From Phycisphaerales bacterium (GTDB taxonomy: Bacteria > Planctomycetota > Phycisphaerae > UBA1845 > UTPLA1), in the NCBI GenBank assembly GCA_022360095.1, contig JAKSDK010000448.1, positions 276,181 through 340,180 on the forward strand: a stretch of 64,000 nt of DNA, in the 5' to 3' direction. Below are positions 1-8,576 of this stretch, piece by piece (position 1 is the stretch's first letter; each line of letters begins with the position of its first letter). A program made the position numbers and the translations under genes. Under the pieces are notes generated by a model. It was not told the DNA's origin. It did no database searches and saw only the letters and a list, made by a program, of their open reading frames with translations.

Positions 1-2
1 TA

Positions 3-1145
3 CTCCTGTTGTGTCTCGCATTCCCGATCTCCACGATCACGACCCGCCCGATCTGTGCCGAGACAGGCTACAGCTTTGACGACGATTCGACCAAGAAGGG
101 ACGCAAGAAGAAGAAAAAAAAGAAAAGCCGCAAAGGCAAGCGCACCAGGAAAAAGAAAGACAAAACGGTCTTCCCTAAAGGTCCGCACGAGAAAACATTT
201 CAAAAGCAGCTCGGCGAGGAGTACAAAACCCGGTACACGGACCATTTCGTCGTTCTCTACAACGGCGACGAGCAGGTCGTCAAAGACTTTATCCTGCGCA
301 TCGAACAGACGTACAAGTCGGTCGATCGTTTCGTCCAAAAAATGGGAATCCGGATTGACTATCCCAAAGAAAAGCTGATCGTCCTTTTTTGTCCCAACTA
401 CGAGGAATGCAACCGTCTGTGCAAGCAGTTTGTCGGAAGAGGGGCCCCGCAAAGGGCCGCAGGACTGTACTGGTCAGGCATCAACTTTTCCATTTTCTAT
501 GACATGTCGCAAAGCAGGTCCATGAAAGACTTCGCGGCGAAAATCAAGCGGTTAAAAGAAGAGGCCCGAAACGCCAAAGATCGCAACCAGAAAAAGGCGA
601 AGGCTAAAGAGGCCCAATGGTATGTCAACCGTTCGAAAGTCTACCAGCAGAACAACAATCGCTCGGTCGTCCAGCACGAGGTCGCACACCACTTGCTCTA
701 CAACCTCCAGGTGCACCAGTTGGGCAGCCGAAATCCGCAATGGTTTGTGGAAGGGCTGGCCACGCTCTTCGAACCTCCGCCCGGAAAATCGGGCGCCGGA
801 TTCTACATCATCAACCAAAGACGCTTGGGTGACGTTCGAGAAAAACTCAAAGAGGAAACACCGGAATCACTAAGGGCCTTCGTCGGCGCAGGAGCGGACC
901 GGAGCGGCATGCTCTCCAGTGAAGACTACGCCCGCTCCTGGGCGCTGGCATACTACCTGTTGAAGCGAAAGCAAAAACAACTCCCGAAGTACGTCGAAAT
1001 GGTCAAGAAACGCTCTCGTCGGGATACGATGACCGAAGCGGACGCCATCAAGGATTTCGAAAAGGCCTTCGGGACGATTGACAGGAAATTCGTCAACCGA
1101 TGGCTCAAATACATCGACAAGCTACCGTACGCCCCCAGCCAATGA
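3..1145 (+). CDS. Putative secreted zinc metallopeptidase, DUF1570/peptidase-MA-like (5' end cut by window edge)
   Basis: The reading frame is open to the left edge of the window and begins with a hydrophobic stretch followed by an ICAE motif, so a signal peptide probably starts upstream. A strongly lysine/arginine-rich segment follows at about residues 29-52. The zinc-binding motif HEVAHH lies near residue 223 (counted from the TTG at position 9), and NPQWFVEGLATLFE downstream supplies the second glutamate expected of gluzincin peptidases. This arrangement is typical of DUF1570 proteins, which are common in planctomycetes and thought to be exported peptidases; the substrate is unknown. The next gene starts 183 bases downstream, so it is probably transcribed separately. 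The family assignment rests on motif pattern and length only. Confidence 0.75.
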   Translation, partial: LLLCLAFPISTITTRPICAETGYSFDDDSTKKGRKKKKKKKSRKGKRTRKKKDKTVFPKGPHEKTFQKQLGEEYKTRYTDHFVVLYNGDEQVVKDFILRIEQTYKSVDRFVQKMGIRIDYPKEKLIVLFCPNYEECNRLCKQFVGRGAPQRAAGLYWSGINFSIFYDMSQSRSMKDFAAKIKRLKEEARNAKDRNQKKAKAKEAQWYVNRSKVYQQNNNRSVVQHEVAHHLLYNLQVHQLGSRNPQWFVEGLATLFEPPPGKSGAGFYIINQRRLGDVREKLKEETPESLRAFVGAGADRSGMLSSEDYARSWALAYYLLKRKQKQLPKYVEMVKKRSRRDTMTEADAIKDFEKAFGTIDRKFVNRWLKYIDKLPYAPSQ

Positions 1146-1261
1146 CGCCTCCACGAGCCGCGCCGCCGACCGTAACCACCTTTCAGCAATAAAAATAGAT
1201 ACTTTCCCGATCGGTCGTAGACATTGCCGAAAGCACGGCTAGAGTCTAGAAGTGGTTGGGA

Positions 1262-1267
1262 TATAAT
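1262..1267 (+). promoter_or_regulatory. Perfect -10 hexamer TATAAT upstream of the gene at 1329
   Basis: A TATAAT box lies 61 bases upstream of the ATG at 1329, in the gap after the metallopeptidase gene. No convincing -35 hexamer is present at the normal spacing (the nearest TTGCCG is 32 bases upstream), so this is a weak candidate promoter. Confidence 0.3.
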
Positions 1268-1328
1268 AGGGTTGAAATCTACTCTCACACGCTAAATACC
1301 ACCTCGCACATGGGATAAAGGGATCGCA

Positions 1329-2453
1329 ATGCGTCACTTTGCAAGTCGAACTCCGGTCATATGCCTGCTGATTGCGGCAGCCTTGGGGGCGACACAAGCG
1401 ACAGGCGAGGTCACCAACATCAGCGGCTCCTCGACAGCCACGGTAATCCAGTTTGAAGGAATTCTGCCGGTTCAGAATGATTTCGCGCAATCGATCGTGC
1501 CATTGACCACGCCCGAACCGCCTGCGGTTTCGAGAGCCAGGCTGGGACGGCTTCGGGGAAATGATGAAACAACGGCCGTCGGCCAGGTCGTCTCGATCTT
1601 CGAACTCCCGAACCTGGACGGCCTTGGCAACCCGAGCGATCTCGGCTTCAACGTCGGGGCGTTTTCCGATGACGACGTCACCGGCTGGTTCGCTCAGGGG
1701 GATGCGAGCGAATCTCGGATCGTGGTCTTCGACGCGGCGGAAGCAGGAGGCAACGTTCTTTTTGGGACCGTCGCGAGCGCCACCAGTCGCGTCTTTCTTT
1801 CCGGTGTGCTCGTTGTCGGATCTTTCGATGCCACGAAGGACTTGTCCGGCGTCGAAGCCGCCTTTCAACTGGAATTGATCCAACGACGATCAGGCCAGCT
1901 CCCTGCGACGCTTCTCGAAGGCGAAGTCGCCTTGACCGGCGGCCCGGCAGGCTCCGCCGTCATTGATCAGGCCAGCGGCGTCTTCGGCGGCACATTATTG
2001 CCCGTGCTTGAAGAGTTGGATGATCTCGGAGACTTACCGGTCGTTCGCATGGTGACGTTCACAGGAGCGCAATTTCCCTATGAATATGACTTCACGGTCG
2101 GTCAGCCTTTCGAACTCGAATTAAGATCGTCCGCGCGAGTTCGGACGACGCCCGGCGGCGTGTTTGCGTTTGCCATTTTCGGTCTTCCGCCTGACGAACT
2201 GGAATCCATCTTTGAGCGTTCCAAAACGAGCGATCGCGGACGTCAACTCCAGGCCATGATCACTCAGCACGTCGACACGACCGGCCAATCCTACGTCGGC
2301 CTGCGGCCGCCACAATTTCTGCTGCCGTTCTGCGGCGCCCTGGGCGTCGAGACGATTGGTGTGCTGCTCGCTGGATGCTGCCTCGTCGCCGTCCGGCATC
2401 GAAGGCGTGCCAGGTTTCCGACGACATCAGAGGATGCCAGTTTGCAGTGGTGA
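1329..2453 (+). CDS. Secreted protein with C-terminal membrane anchor and Arg cluster, function unknown
   Basis: This 374-aa protein begins with a clear signal peptide (basic start, hydrophobic ICLLIAAALGATQA, cleavage expected near residue 26). The middle is rich in beta-type, acidic sequence without a family I recognise. The C-terminus has a hydrophobic helix at about residues 338-355 (GVLLAGCCLVAV) followed by RHRRRAR and a short tail, the layout of a sorting/anchoring signal of the exosortase or rhombosortase type, although no PEP motif is present. An exosortase-type gene occurs in the window at 61985, but any pairing is inferred. The next gene starts within the stop codon (GTGA overlap), implying translational coupling. 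Confidence 0.7.
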   Translation: MRHFASRTPVICLLIAAALGATQATGEVTNISGSSTATVIQFEGILPVQNDFAQSIVPLTTPEPPAVSRARLGRLRGNDETTAVGQVVSIFELPNLDGLGNPSDLGFNVGAFSDDDVTGWFAQGDASESRIVVFDAAEAGGNVLFGTVASATSRVFLSGVLVVGSFDATKDLSGVEAAFQLELIQRRSGQLPATLLEGEVALTGGPAGSAVIDQASGVFGGTLLPVLEELDDLGDLPVVRMVTFTGAQFPYEYDFTVGQPFELELRSSARVRTTPGGVFAFAIFGLPPDELESIFERSKTSDRGRQLQAMITQHVDTTGQSYVGLRPPQFLLPFCGALGVETIGVLLAGCCLVAVRHRRRARFPTTSEDASLQW

Positions 2454-2740
2454 CAACAACCGAGTCCACAGCCGGTGATGTCATCTTGTGGGGGCTCATT
2501 CTGATTGCCGGCATTGCACTTCTGGGATTCGCCGTTTGGCGCGTGCGTCGCTGGTCTTTCTCGACACCTGAAACATCTTCCGAGGACATGTGGTCGCTGC
2601 AACATCTGCGCGACCTGCACAAACGGGGGGAAATCTCAGACGAGGAATTCAGGGTTCTGAAAGCCAGGGTGATCGATCAGTACCGCGGCAAGGAAACCCG
2701 CAAGGACCGCGCGTCACCCAAAGGGACTTCGGACGCCTAA
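2450..2740 (+). CDS. Small membrane protein with C-terminal SHOCT-like domain
   Basis: I place the start at GTG 2450, which overlaps the upstream stop codon (GTGA); an in-frame GTG at 2447 and an ATG-less extension to 2375 would overlap far into the previous gene. The 96-aa product has one transmembrane helix (about residues 11-30, ILWGLILIAGIALLGFAVW) and a C-terminal segment (LRDLHKRGEISDEEF, followed by KARVI) that matches the short helical SHOCT domain. SHOCT domains occur at the ends of many membrane and signalling proteins and probably mediate oligomerisation. It is likely co-expressed with the anchored secreted protein upstream. No specific function can be assigned. Confidence 0.7.
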   Translation: MTTTESTAGDVILWGLILIAGIALLGFAVWRVRRWSFSTPETSSEDMWSLQHLRDLHKRGEISDEEFRVLKARVIDQYRGKETRKDRASPKGTSDA

Positions 2741-2790
2741 AATCCGGCGAAAATCAAATATAAAGAGAGTGGTCATACGGAGTCGATAAT

Positions 2791-2818
2791 TTGCGGACGG
2801 CACCGTACAATGTATAGT
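2791..2818 (+). promoter_or_regulatory. Probable sigma-70-type promoter for clpX
   Basis: TTGCGG at 2791-2796 and TATAGT at 2813-2818 are separated by 16 bases and lie 53 bases before the clpX start, after a gap of about 130 bases from the previous gene. The match to the housekeeping consensus is good in both boxes. Confidence 0.5.
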
Positions 2819-2870
2819 ACGTGCGAATTCAAGAGGCCAATGACCATACCTTGCACAAAGGCGTAGAGCG

Positions 2871-4208
2871 TTGAAGAACGGATCGAAAAGCGGTAGCGGA
2901 TCAGGACGGGGTGGGTCACGCGGCGGCAGTGGTAGCGGCTCTTCCGGCGGTTCAAAACGCCGGCGTGCAAGCACCTGCAGTTTCTGCGGCAAGACACACC
3001 GCGAAGTTGGCCCCATGGTCGAGGGCCCGAATGATGCCTACATCTGTTCGAACTGTGTCGACCTTTGCCACAACATCATTCAACAGGAAAAACGCAAGGC
3101 CAGCGGCCTCAAGCCGCTGTTCCATAAGATCCCGACGCCGCGCGAGATCATGTCGTTTCTGAATCGCTATGTCATCGGTCAGGATTACGCAAAGAAAAAT
3201 CTCTGCGTCGCCGTGCACAATCATTATCAGCGCTTGACGCATGCCGACCGTGCCGATCCCGACGACATCGAAATCGAAAAGACCAATATTCTCCTGATTG
3301 GCCCCACCGGTTCCGGAAAGACGTTGCTGGCTCGCAGTCTTGCCCGTGTGCTGGACGTACCGATCGCCATCGGAGATGCCACGACGCTGACCGAAGCCGG
3401 CTATGTCGGCGAGGACGTTGAGAACATCCTCCTGCGTCTGCTTCAGGTCGCCGACTTCGATCTGGAGGCGGCCCAGCGTGGAATCATCTACCTGGATGAG
3501 ATCGACAAGATCGGTCGAAGCGCCGGCAACGTCAGCATTACCCGAGACGTCTCCGGGGAAGGCGTCCAACAGGCTCTGTTAAAAATGCTCGAAGGCACGG
3601 TGGCGAACATTCCGCCGCAAGGCGGCCGCAAACACCCCGAACAACAATACATCCAAATGGATACTTCGCAGATCCTGTTCATCTGCGCCGGCACATTCTC
3701 GGGGCTTGAGGAGATCATCAAGCGCCGTCTCGGTCGCAAGACCATCGGCTTTGCGAGCGAAGATGCTGCCGAGGAAACCGCCAGTGAACGGACTGAATTG
3801 CTTCACCAGGTCTCTCCTGAAGATCTGGTTGAGTACGGCATGATTCCGGAGTTCGTCGGCCGCCTGCCCGCGGTCGCCACCCTCGGACCGCTCGATGAGG
3901 AACACCTGGTTCAGATCCTGACCGAGCCGAAAAACGCGCTCTGTCGCCAGTATTCCAAGCTGTTCGAGCTCTCCGGCAGCGAACTCGAGTTCACGGACGA
4001 AGCGCTTCATGAGGTCGCCCGTCTCGCGCTCAAACGCGAAACCGGAGCCCGAGCCCTGCGCGGCGTGATCGAAGACTTGATGCTCGACATCATGTATCAC
4101 CTGCCCGAGGAAGACCGGAAAGGCCATTACGTCATTACGGACGCCATCGTCCGCGGCGAAGAGGCCGCCATGCCCATTCGCAAAGAGCGTCGCAAGGAAT
4201 CGGCCTAA
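2871..4208 (+). CDS. clpX: ClpX, ATP-dependent unfoldase subunit of the ClpXP protease
   Basis: ClpX is the hexameric AAA+ unfoldase that recognises tagged substrates and feeds them to the ClpP peptidase in the cytoplasm. The 445-aa protein has the family zinc finger (Cys36, Cys39, Cys59, Cys62), Walker A GPTGSGKT (144-151), the pore loop GYVG (177-180), Walker B IIYLDE (205-210) and the C-terminal ClpB-D2-like domain with TGARALRG. The start is TTG at 2871; it makes an unusually long Gly/Ser-rich basic N-terminal tail of about 30 residues before the zinc finger. The usual neighbours tig and clpP are absent and the gene appears to have its own promoter. Confidence 0.96.
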   Translation: MKNGSKSGSGSGRGGSRGGSGSGSSGGSKRRRASTCSFCGKTHREVGPMVEGPNDAYICSNCVDLCHNIIQQEKRKASGLKPLFHKIPTPREIMSFLNRYVIGQDYAKKNLCVAVHNHYQRLTHADRADPDDIEIEKTNILLIGPTGSGKTLLARSLARVLDVPIAIGDATTLTEAGYVGEDVENILLRLLQVADFDLEAAQRGIIYLDEIDKIGRSAGNVSITRDVSGEGVQQALLKMLEGTVANIPPQGGRKHPEQQYIQMDTSQILFICAGTFSGLEEIIKRRLGRKTIGFASEDAAEETASERTELLHQVSPEDLVEYGMIPEFVGRLPAVATLGPLDEEHLVQILTEPKNALCRQYSKLFELSGSELEFTDEALHEVARLALKRETGARALRGVIEDLMLDIMYHLPEEDRKGHYVITDAIVRGEEAAMPIRKERRKESA

Positions 4209-4360
4209 TCCGATAATGCTCGCATGAGGTTTGCTCCGTCAATCTCGAATTACATCTGAATCCACCCGGCCTTGAATCCGATTATGTCCGATAGAGGTTA
4301 GGGGACGGGAACGTCCCGAGGTTCTGACCGTAGGGCACCTAATACATAAAGGATTCAGGC

Positions 4361-4540
4361 GTGGACAACACGACCAACGTGAATGAATGCGTCATGCTGC
4401 TCTGTCCGAATTTGAAGTGCCGCAAACTGCTGCGCGTTTCGGTGCAATGTCGCGGCAAACAGGTCCGGTGCAACTTCTGCAACATCACGTTCCAGGTTCC
4501 TGAGAACAAGTCGGCGGAGCCAAAGGAACCTTCCAGCTAA
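4361..4540 (+). CDS. 59-aa zinc-ribbon protein
   Basis: A short gene starting with GTG, preceded by an AAAGGA Shine-Dalgarno sequence about eight bases upstream. The protein has four paired cysteines in the patterns CPNLKC and CNFC (plus Cys10 and Cys30), resembling the single zinc-ribbon 'MJ0042 finger' type, and a charged Glu/Lys/Pro/Ser tail. Such mini zinc ribbons are usually found at the N-terminus of larger planctomycete or deltaproteobacterial proteins; here it stands alone. A nucleic-acid or protein-interaction role is possible but not shown. It lies 152 bases after clpX and is convergent with the aminopeptidase gene. Confidence 0.65.
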   Translation: MDNTTNVNECVMLLCPNLKCRKLLRVSVQCRGKQVRCNFCNITFQVPENKSAEPKEPSS

Positions 4541-4554
4541 ACACACCCGGACGC

Positions 4555-5727
4555 TCAGGGCTTCGCCGTGCGAACCAACCGCCTGCGGTGCTGCTTCAAC
4601 AGACTCTCCAAACGCCGGCCCAGTCCAGGATGAGTGCCGTCAAACTTAAGCTTGACCGGACTTTCGGCCAGCGCCACAAACCACTTAATCAGGTTCTGAT
4701 AATCTCTCAGGTCGATCGACTCTGCTGCGATTTTTTTCCCGGCTTCGTCCATGTTGTGGTAGTTCGCCAACGGCAGGCAGATTCCCGTCGCATCGTACCC
4801 ATAGTGACAGTACGCCGTCGATTCGCAGGTCCCGCCATCCATGAGTTTCCGCTGATAGCGAAAAGACTTGTCTTTTTGCGCAAGTTGTTCCGCCACAATC
4901 TGACAATAGGCCGTGGCCGCCGGCGTGAAGACCGACGCCTTGTCGCCGACGCGCAACACGGGTCCGTCGCCAAGGCCAACGCCCGATACGGCCTTGCTGC
5001 ATTCAACGGCGACAACCAGTGTATTCTTAGGCAGCGTTCGATCGGCCACCGCCGCCAGAGCTCCAACGAAGCCCACCTCTTCTGCCCGTGTGAAAAAGGC
5101 GTAGCACGGCACCGACAATCCCTTTCGGCAGATCACATCCAGCATACAAATGATGGCTGCCAAGCCCGCAATATCGTCGCAAACGCGCGCATGAATTCGG
5201 TTTCCACGGATCATCGCGTCTTTGATATGCCACATACCCGGGCTGTCGGGCTTCACCGGCGACTTCACAACTGCAATCACTCCCGAAGGCGCATGCGTCC
5301 CGAATGCACGAGCGCTGGATGCCGCGCGCCTTGCGTTCGCGTTGCTTGGTGAATCCATGATCACTTTCTCGATCGTGGCCGGCACCCATTGCCCGTCCGA
5401 AAAGAAACGAATCTTCGCCTTATCGAAATAGGGCCGTTGAACCCATCCGCGAAAATCCGCGTACACACGTCGCTCGTCCACCATCTTCGTCGCCACAAAA
5501 CCAGGATGATCCATATGCGCGGCGAACAGCACGGGACGCAACTTGGACTTCGTTTTGCGCGTCGGCTCATATTTCACCAGCATGTTGCCGAACCGATCTC
5601 GACGGACCCGCAGTCGTGGTCGCCGCGAGACAAAATCCTCGATGTGACGAATGACATGGGTCTCGACGAAAGGCGCGGTCGGCAGGTTGACCAGTTTCTG
5701 CAATATCTCAAGATGTACTTTGGACAC
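4555..5727 (-). CDS. M42-family (or closely related M28/M20) metallo-aminopeptidase
   Basis: The predicted 390-aa cytoplasmic enzyme has the co-catalytic dizinc ligands of the M42/M28 clan: AAHMDHPG (His71, Asp73), ARVCDDIAG, the catalytic pair in TRAEEVGF, VAVECS, and a last histidine in ANYHNMDE. M42 enzymes remove N-terminal residues from peptides as large tetrahedral complexes. I chose GTG 5727 (reading VSKVHLEIL) because GAGGGAAAC sits at Shine-Dalgarno distance; a TTG eight codons upstream is also open. The gene ends 14 bases from the zinc-ribbon gene in convergent orientation. The exact peptidase specificity cannot be read from the sequence. Confidence 0.85.
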   Translation of the reverse strand: MSKVHLEILQKLVNLPTAPFVETHVIRHIEDFVSRRPRLRVRRDRFGNMLVKYEPTRKTKSKLRPVLFAAHMDHPGFVATKMVDERRVYADFRGWVQRPYFDKAKIRFFSDGQWVPATIEKVIMDSPSNANARRAASSARAFGTHAPSGVIAVVKSPVKPDSPGMWHIKDAMIRGNRIHARVCDDIAGLAAIICMLDVICRKGLSVPCYAFFTRAEEVGFVGALAAVADRTLPKNTLVVAVECSKAVSGVGLGDGPVLRVGDKASVFTPAATAYCQIVAEQLAQKDKSFRYQRKLMDGGTCESTAYCHYGYDATGICLPLANYHNMDEAGKKIAAESIDLRDYQNLIKWFVALAESPVKLKFDGTHPGLGRRLESLLKQHRRRLVRTAKP

Positions 5728-6035
5728 TTCTTGTTTCCCTCGATGCCTCAACGTTAGGATTCATTTATCCGAATGTCAGCAGGTTTGAAGACGACCCAAT
5801 CCGTCCTCAAACACTGCCACTCCTGCAGGAAAAAGCGAGACTATACTACGCGAGCCTCCCAGCTTTGTCCCGGTGGCCTGATCCGCCCCGACCACCGGAA
5901 GTACACAACCGATCGCCGGCCCGGCCAATGGAGATCGACCGGCAGAATTTGCCGACTTGGAATTCGATTTCGCCCCTGATCGGAACGTCACTTCGTCGAT
6001 AACCAAATATGGCCATTGCAATCTCGTCCGATTCC
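5728..6035. other. Divergent intergenic region
   Basis: About 308 bases between the divergently oriented aminopeptidase and methyltransferase genes. It should contain both promoters, but I see no strong -35/-10 pair. Short open frames here have no Shine-Dalgarno sequence or recognisable product. Confidence 0.4.
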
Positions 6036-7016
6036 ATGACCGTTCCGAAGCAGCCCACGAGAAGCAATTTTTGTTGCGTCGCCTGCGGCCACCAACGATG
6101 TTCGAGGAAACCTGTCGTCCGAGCCGATCCTCAACGCGGAGCGCTGGATCTATTCCGCTGTGTCCGGTGTGGACTCATTCAGCAACACCCACGCGACCCT
6201 GCGAGCCAACTCACCGCACCGTGCCCGGGACATCAGATCATCAACGAATCAGAAGCGAGTCACTGGGCCCGAGCTGTTCAGCAATATGTCGTTCATCTCC
6301 TGCCGTGGGAATCCAAGCCGCCCAAACGATTACTCAACCTGGGGTGTGGCGTGGGTCATCTTGCCGCCTTGGCGCGACGGCGCGGCTGGCGGGTGATCGG
6401 CATTGACAACTCACCGGAGGCCGTCAGTCGGGCGGTGGTCAACTTCGACCTTGATGCGCGTGCCGGCAACCTCGCCCGATATCGATCCACCTTGCCGCCC
6501 ATCGACGTGGCCTTCCTTGGTGATGTGATTGAGTATGACTTGAATCCGGCAGCCTTGCTCGAAGACGTTCGCGCCATACTCGCTTCCGACGGCGTCGTCT
6601 GCATCGACACGCCGAACTGGCCGAATCGTTGGCGAAAACTCGCCCGGGCACGCCGGCTGGGCCTGAATGCCTGCCATGTCAATTTGTTTGATGCCGGCTC
6701 GCTCGGTTCGCTACTTGGTCGCTCGGGCTTCTCCGACATCCAAACGGGGAGTTACAGCCATTACGGCAATGGTGCGCCGTCGGTGCAATCTGACGCTCGA
6801 GTTTCCGTACAGCCTTCGCCGGAACCGACGACCTGGCGGTCGAACCGTTTGTTCAACTGGTTTAAGCGGCGAAATCCATGGACCACGCTCAAGAGCAATC
6901 TCCCCGCGACCCTCGACGACGCCCGTCGCCGCGTCAGTGAAATGGCATGTCACCGGGTCGCCTACACGTCGAAACATACTGCCGACAACCTGATCGCCAC
7001 AGCCCGTCTCAGATAG
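6036..7016 (+). CDS. Zinc-ribbon-containing class I SAM-dependent methyltransferase
   Basis: The N-terminus has four cysteines in two CxxC pairs (CVACG and CVRCG, with CC just before), a zinc ribbon often seen in methyltransferases acting on sugars of cell-surface polymers. It is followed by a Rossmann-type methyltransferase core with motif I LLNLGCGVGHLAAL, the acidic end of strand 2 in VIGIDNS, and motif II-like FLGDVIEY. The C-terminal third is basic and poorly conserved. I start at ATG 6036 (reading MTVPKQ); an in-frame ATG at 6009 is possible. The gene is followed after 14 bases by a GT87-type membrane glycosyltransferase, suggesting a shared role in envelope glycan synthesis, which is an inference from context. 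Confidence 0.8.
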   Translation: MTVPKQPTRSNFCCVACGHQRCSRKPVVRADPQRGALDLFRCVRCGLIQQHPRDPASQLTAPCPGHQIINESEASHWARAVQQYVVHLLPWESKPPKRLLNLGCGVGHLAALARRRGWRVIGIDNSPEAVSRAVVNFDLDARAGNLARYRSTLPPIDVAFLGDVIEYDLNPAALLEDVRAILASDGVVCIDTPNWPNRWRKLARARRLGLNACHVNLFDAGSLGSLLGRSGFSDIQTGSYSHYGNGAPSVQSDARVSVQPSPEPTTWRSNRLFNWFKRRNPWTTLKSNLPATLDDARRRVSEMACHRVAYTSKHTADNLIATARLR

Positions 7017-7030
7017 TACCATTCCGGCCG

Positions 7031-8455
7031 GTGACCGTTACAACCCTCATCCTGCGTAACCGATATGCACGTGCCGTCGCATGGCTTGTCGTCGGCGCGA
7101 CCTTCGTCAGTGGCGTTCTCGGTGGATACCATCGAGGCACGAACAATCAGCCCGATTGGCGTGATTTCACGAAAGAATCACGGCACGTCTGGCAACACCT
7201 GAACATCCCGCCGAGCACCACCATGTTCGGCTATTTGCCGACGACCTTCTTCTGCCTTTGGCCGTTTACGCAATGGACTCCGCCGACGTTCGGCCTCATC
7301 GCCTTCATTGGTTTCAACGTCTTTGCCGCCCTGGCGTCGTGTTACATCCTCTCCCGCTGGTGGTTCGTCGGCGGTGGAATCGATAAGGCCCTCTTTATCT
7401 GGCCGATGTTTCTGTTCATCGCACACATTCAACACGTCCTCCAGGCGAATCAACTGACGCTATGGGTGCTGTTGCTTTGTGTTGCCGGACTTACGTTGTT
7501 GAAGCACAAGCACGATTGGCTGGGAGGGCTCACGCTCGGACTCGGCGTTTGCGTCAAAGTCACGCCCGCCGTTTTTCTTATTTACCTTGGTCTGCGCCGA
7601 CAGTGGAGAGCCGTGGCCGGAATGCTCCTGGCCGTCGTTGCATTCGATGTCCTGCCGTCGGTCATCGTCTTCGGATTCGACGGAGCCGTCCGTGAACACC
7701 GAATGTGGCTAAAACGAGCCGATTGGTATTCCAACCGGCGCCTCATTGAAGACCCGTACCTTCGGATTCGTCGTCATGGAAACAACTGCGCCTATTCACT
7801 GGTCCTTGCACGCTGGCTCCGACCATCACAGAACGCCGATTATCAAATGATTCTCCACGGCGACCCGCCTCCGGAGACCATCAAGAAAACGGAAACGGAA
7901 CTGCAAGAAAACGAATACCTGGTCCTCGACCCCAAACCCACCCCCGGCACGGACTGGAGCCGGTCGCGAAGTGAAATCCCCGACGTCCCCCGTTTTCGCC
8001 TTGCCAATCTCTCAGCGCAAACCGTCCGCCTGATCTGGATGCTTACGCTCGCAATTCCGATTGGAGCCCTTTGCCTTGCGACACACCGACAGCGCCGTGT
8101 CGCGCCCGGTGAAAACGGCTGGACGGCTGAGGCCGCGTTGTGGATGCTCCTCATGTTCTGGCCGACGCCCATGATGCGAGACTACTATCTCGCGCTGTCC
8201 CTCCCGGCCTACATCGTCGTCTGGCGCACCGTGATTCTCGCCGCCGAGCAAACGGGCAAACTCCGTCGCGCCGGTGCCGGCATCGCCGCGATCGCGTTCT
8301 TCTATGTCAGCGTGCTCGCCATCGGTTGGGACGATGCGGTCTTCTACGGCCTCCATCTCGCCACCCTCGCAGGCCTGGCCGGGGCATGCGTCTGGTCATG
8401 GCGTTTCAAGAACATATTGGAGAACCCGATTCATCCATCAGAGCCGCACCCATGA
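7031..8455 (+). CDS. GT87-like (DUF2029) polyprenyl-phosphate-mannose-type glycosyltransferase, integral membrane
   Basis: A 474-aa polytopic membrane protein with about ten hydrophobic segments. It carries the GT87-like pattern of an early GxxYxP-like loop (TTMFGYLPTTFFCLWPF), then QANQLTLWVLLL, GLTLGLGVCVKVTPAVF and a basic loop, as in DUF2029 mannosyltransferases that use lipid-linked sugars on the outer face of the membrane. A large soluble loop around residues 230-340 (basic, with RIRRHGNNCAYSL) precedes the C-terminal membrane segments. The start is GTG 7031, 14 bases after the methyltransferase; an upstream in-frame extension would overlap that gene by 70 bases. The acceptor is unknown. 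Confidence 0.75.
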   Translation: MTVTTLILRNRYARAVAWLVVGATFVSGVLGGYHRGTNNQPDWRDFTKESRHVWQHLNIPPSTTMFGYLPTTFFCLWPFTQWTPPTFGLIAFIGFNVFAALASCYILSRWWFVGGGIDKALFIWPMFLFIAHIQHVLQANQLTLWVLLLCVAGLTLLKHKHDWLGGLTLGLGVCVKVTPAVFLIYLGLRRQWRAVAGMLLAVVAFDVLPSVIVFGFDGAVREHRMWLKRADWYSNRRLIEDPYLRIRRHGNNCAYSLVLARWLRPSQNADYQMILHGDPPPETIKKTETELQENEYLVLDPKPTPGTDWSRSRSEIPDVPRFRLANLSAQTVRLIWMLTLAIPIGALCLATHRQRRVAPGENGWTAEAALWMLLMFWPTPMMRDYYLALSLPAYIVVWRTVILAAEQTGKLRRAGAGIAAIAFFYVSVLAIGWDDAVFYGLHLATLAGLAGACVWSWRFKNILENPIHPSEPHP

Positions 8456-8500
8456 CCAGGAAGCGGCGGGCGTACTAGGGTAAGGGGTCGAGTCCAGGGT

Positions 8501-8517
8501 GGCGGGTGGAACCCGCC
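8501..8517 (+). other. Perfect 7-bp GC-rich hairpin after the glycosyltransferase gene
   Basis: GGCGGGT and ACCCGCC face each other across a 3-base loop, flanked by AGGGT and CCT that can extend it. It lies in the 120-base gap before the PhzF gene. There is no T-run, so an intrinsic terminator is not secure; it may be a transcript-end structure. Confidence 0.35.
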
Positions 8518-8576
8518 CTAAAAGCGCTGCGCGTTGTTTCCATTGGCCAACGTTTCGCCTTATATTGCCATGACCT

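Noticed and set aside
4302..4317. Perfect 6-bp hairpin with GGAA loop between clpX and the zinc-ribbon gene
   Set aside because: Short stem without a T-run and only about 45 bases from the next start; too weak to call a terminator or riboswitch.
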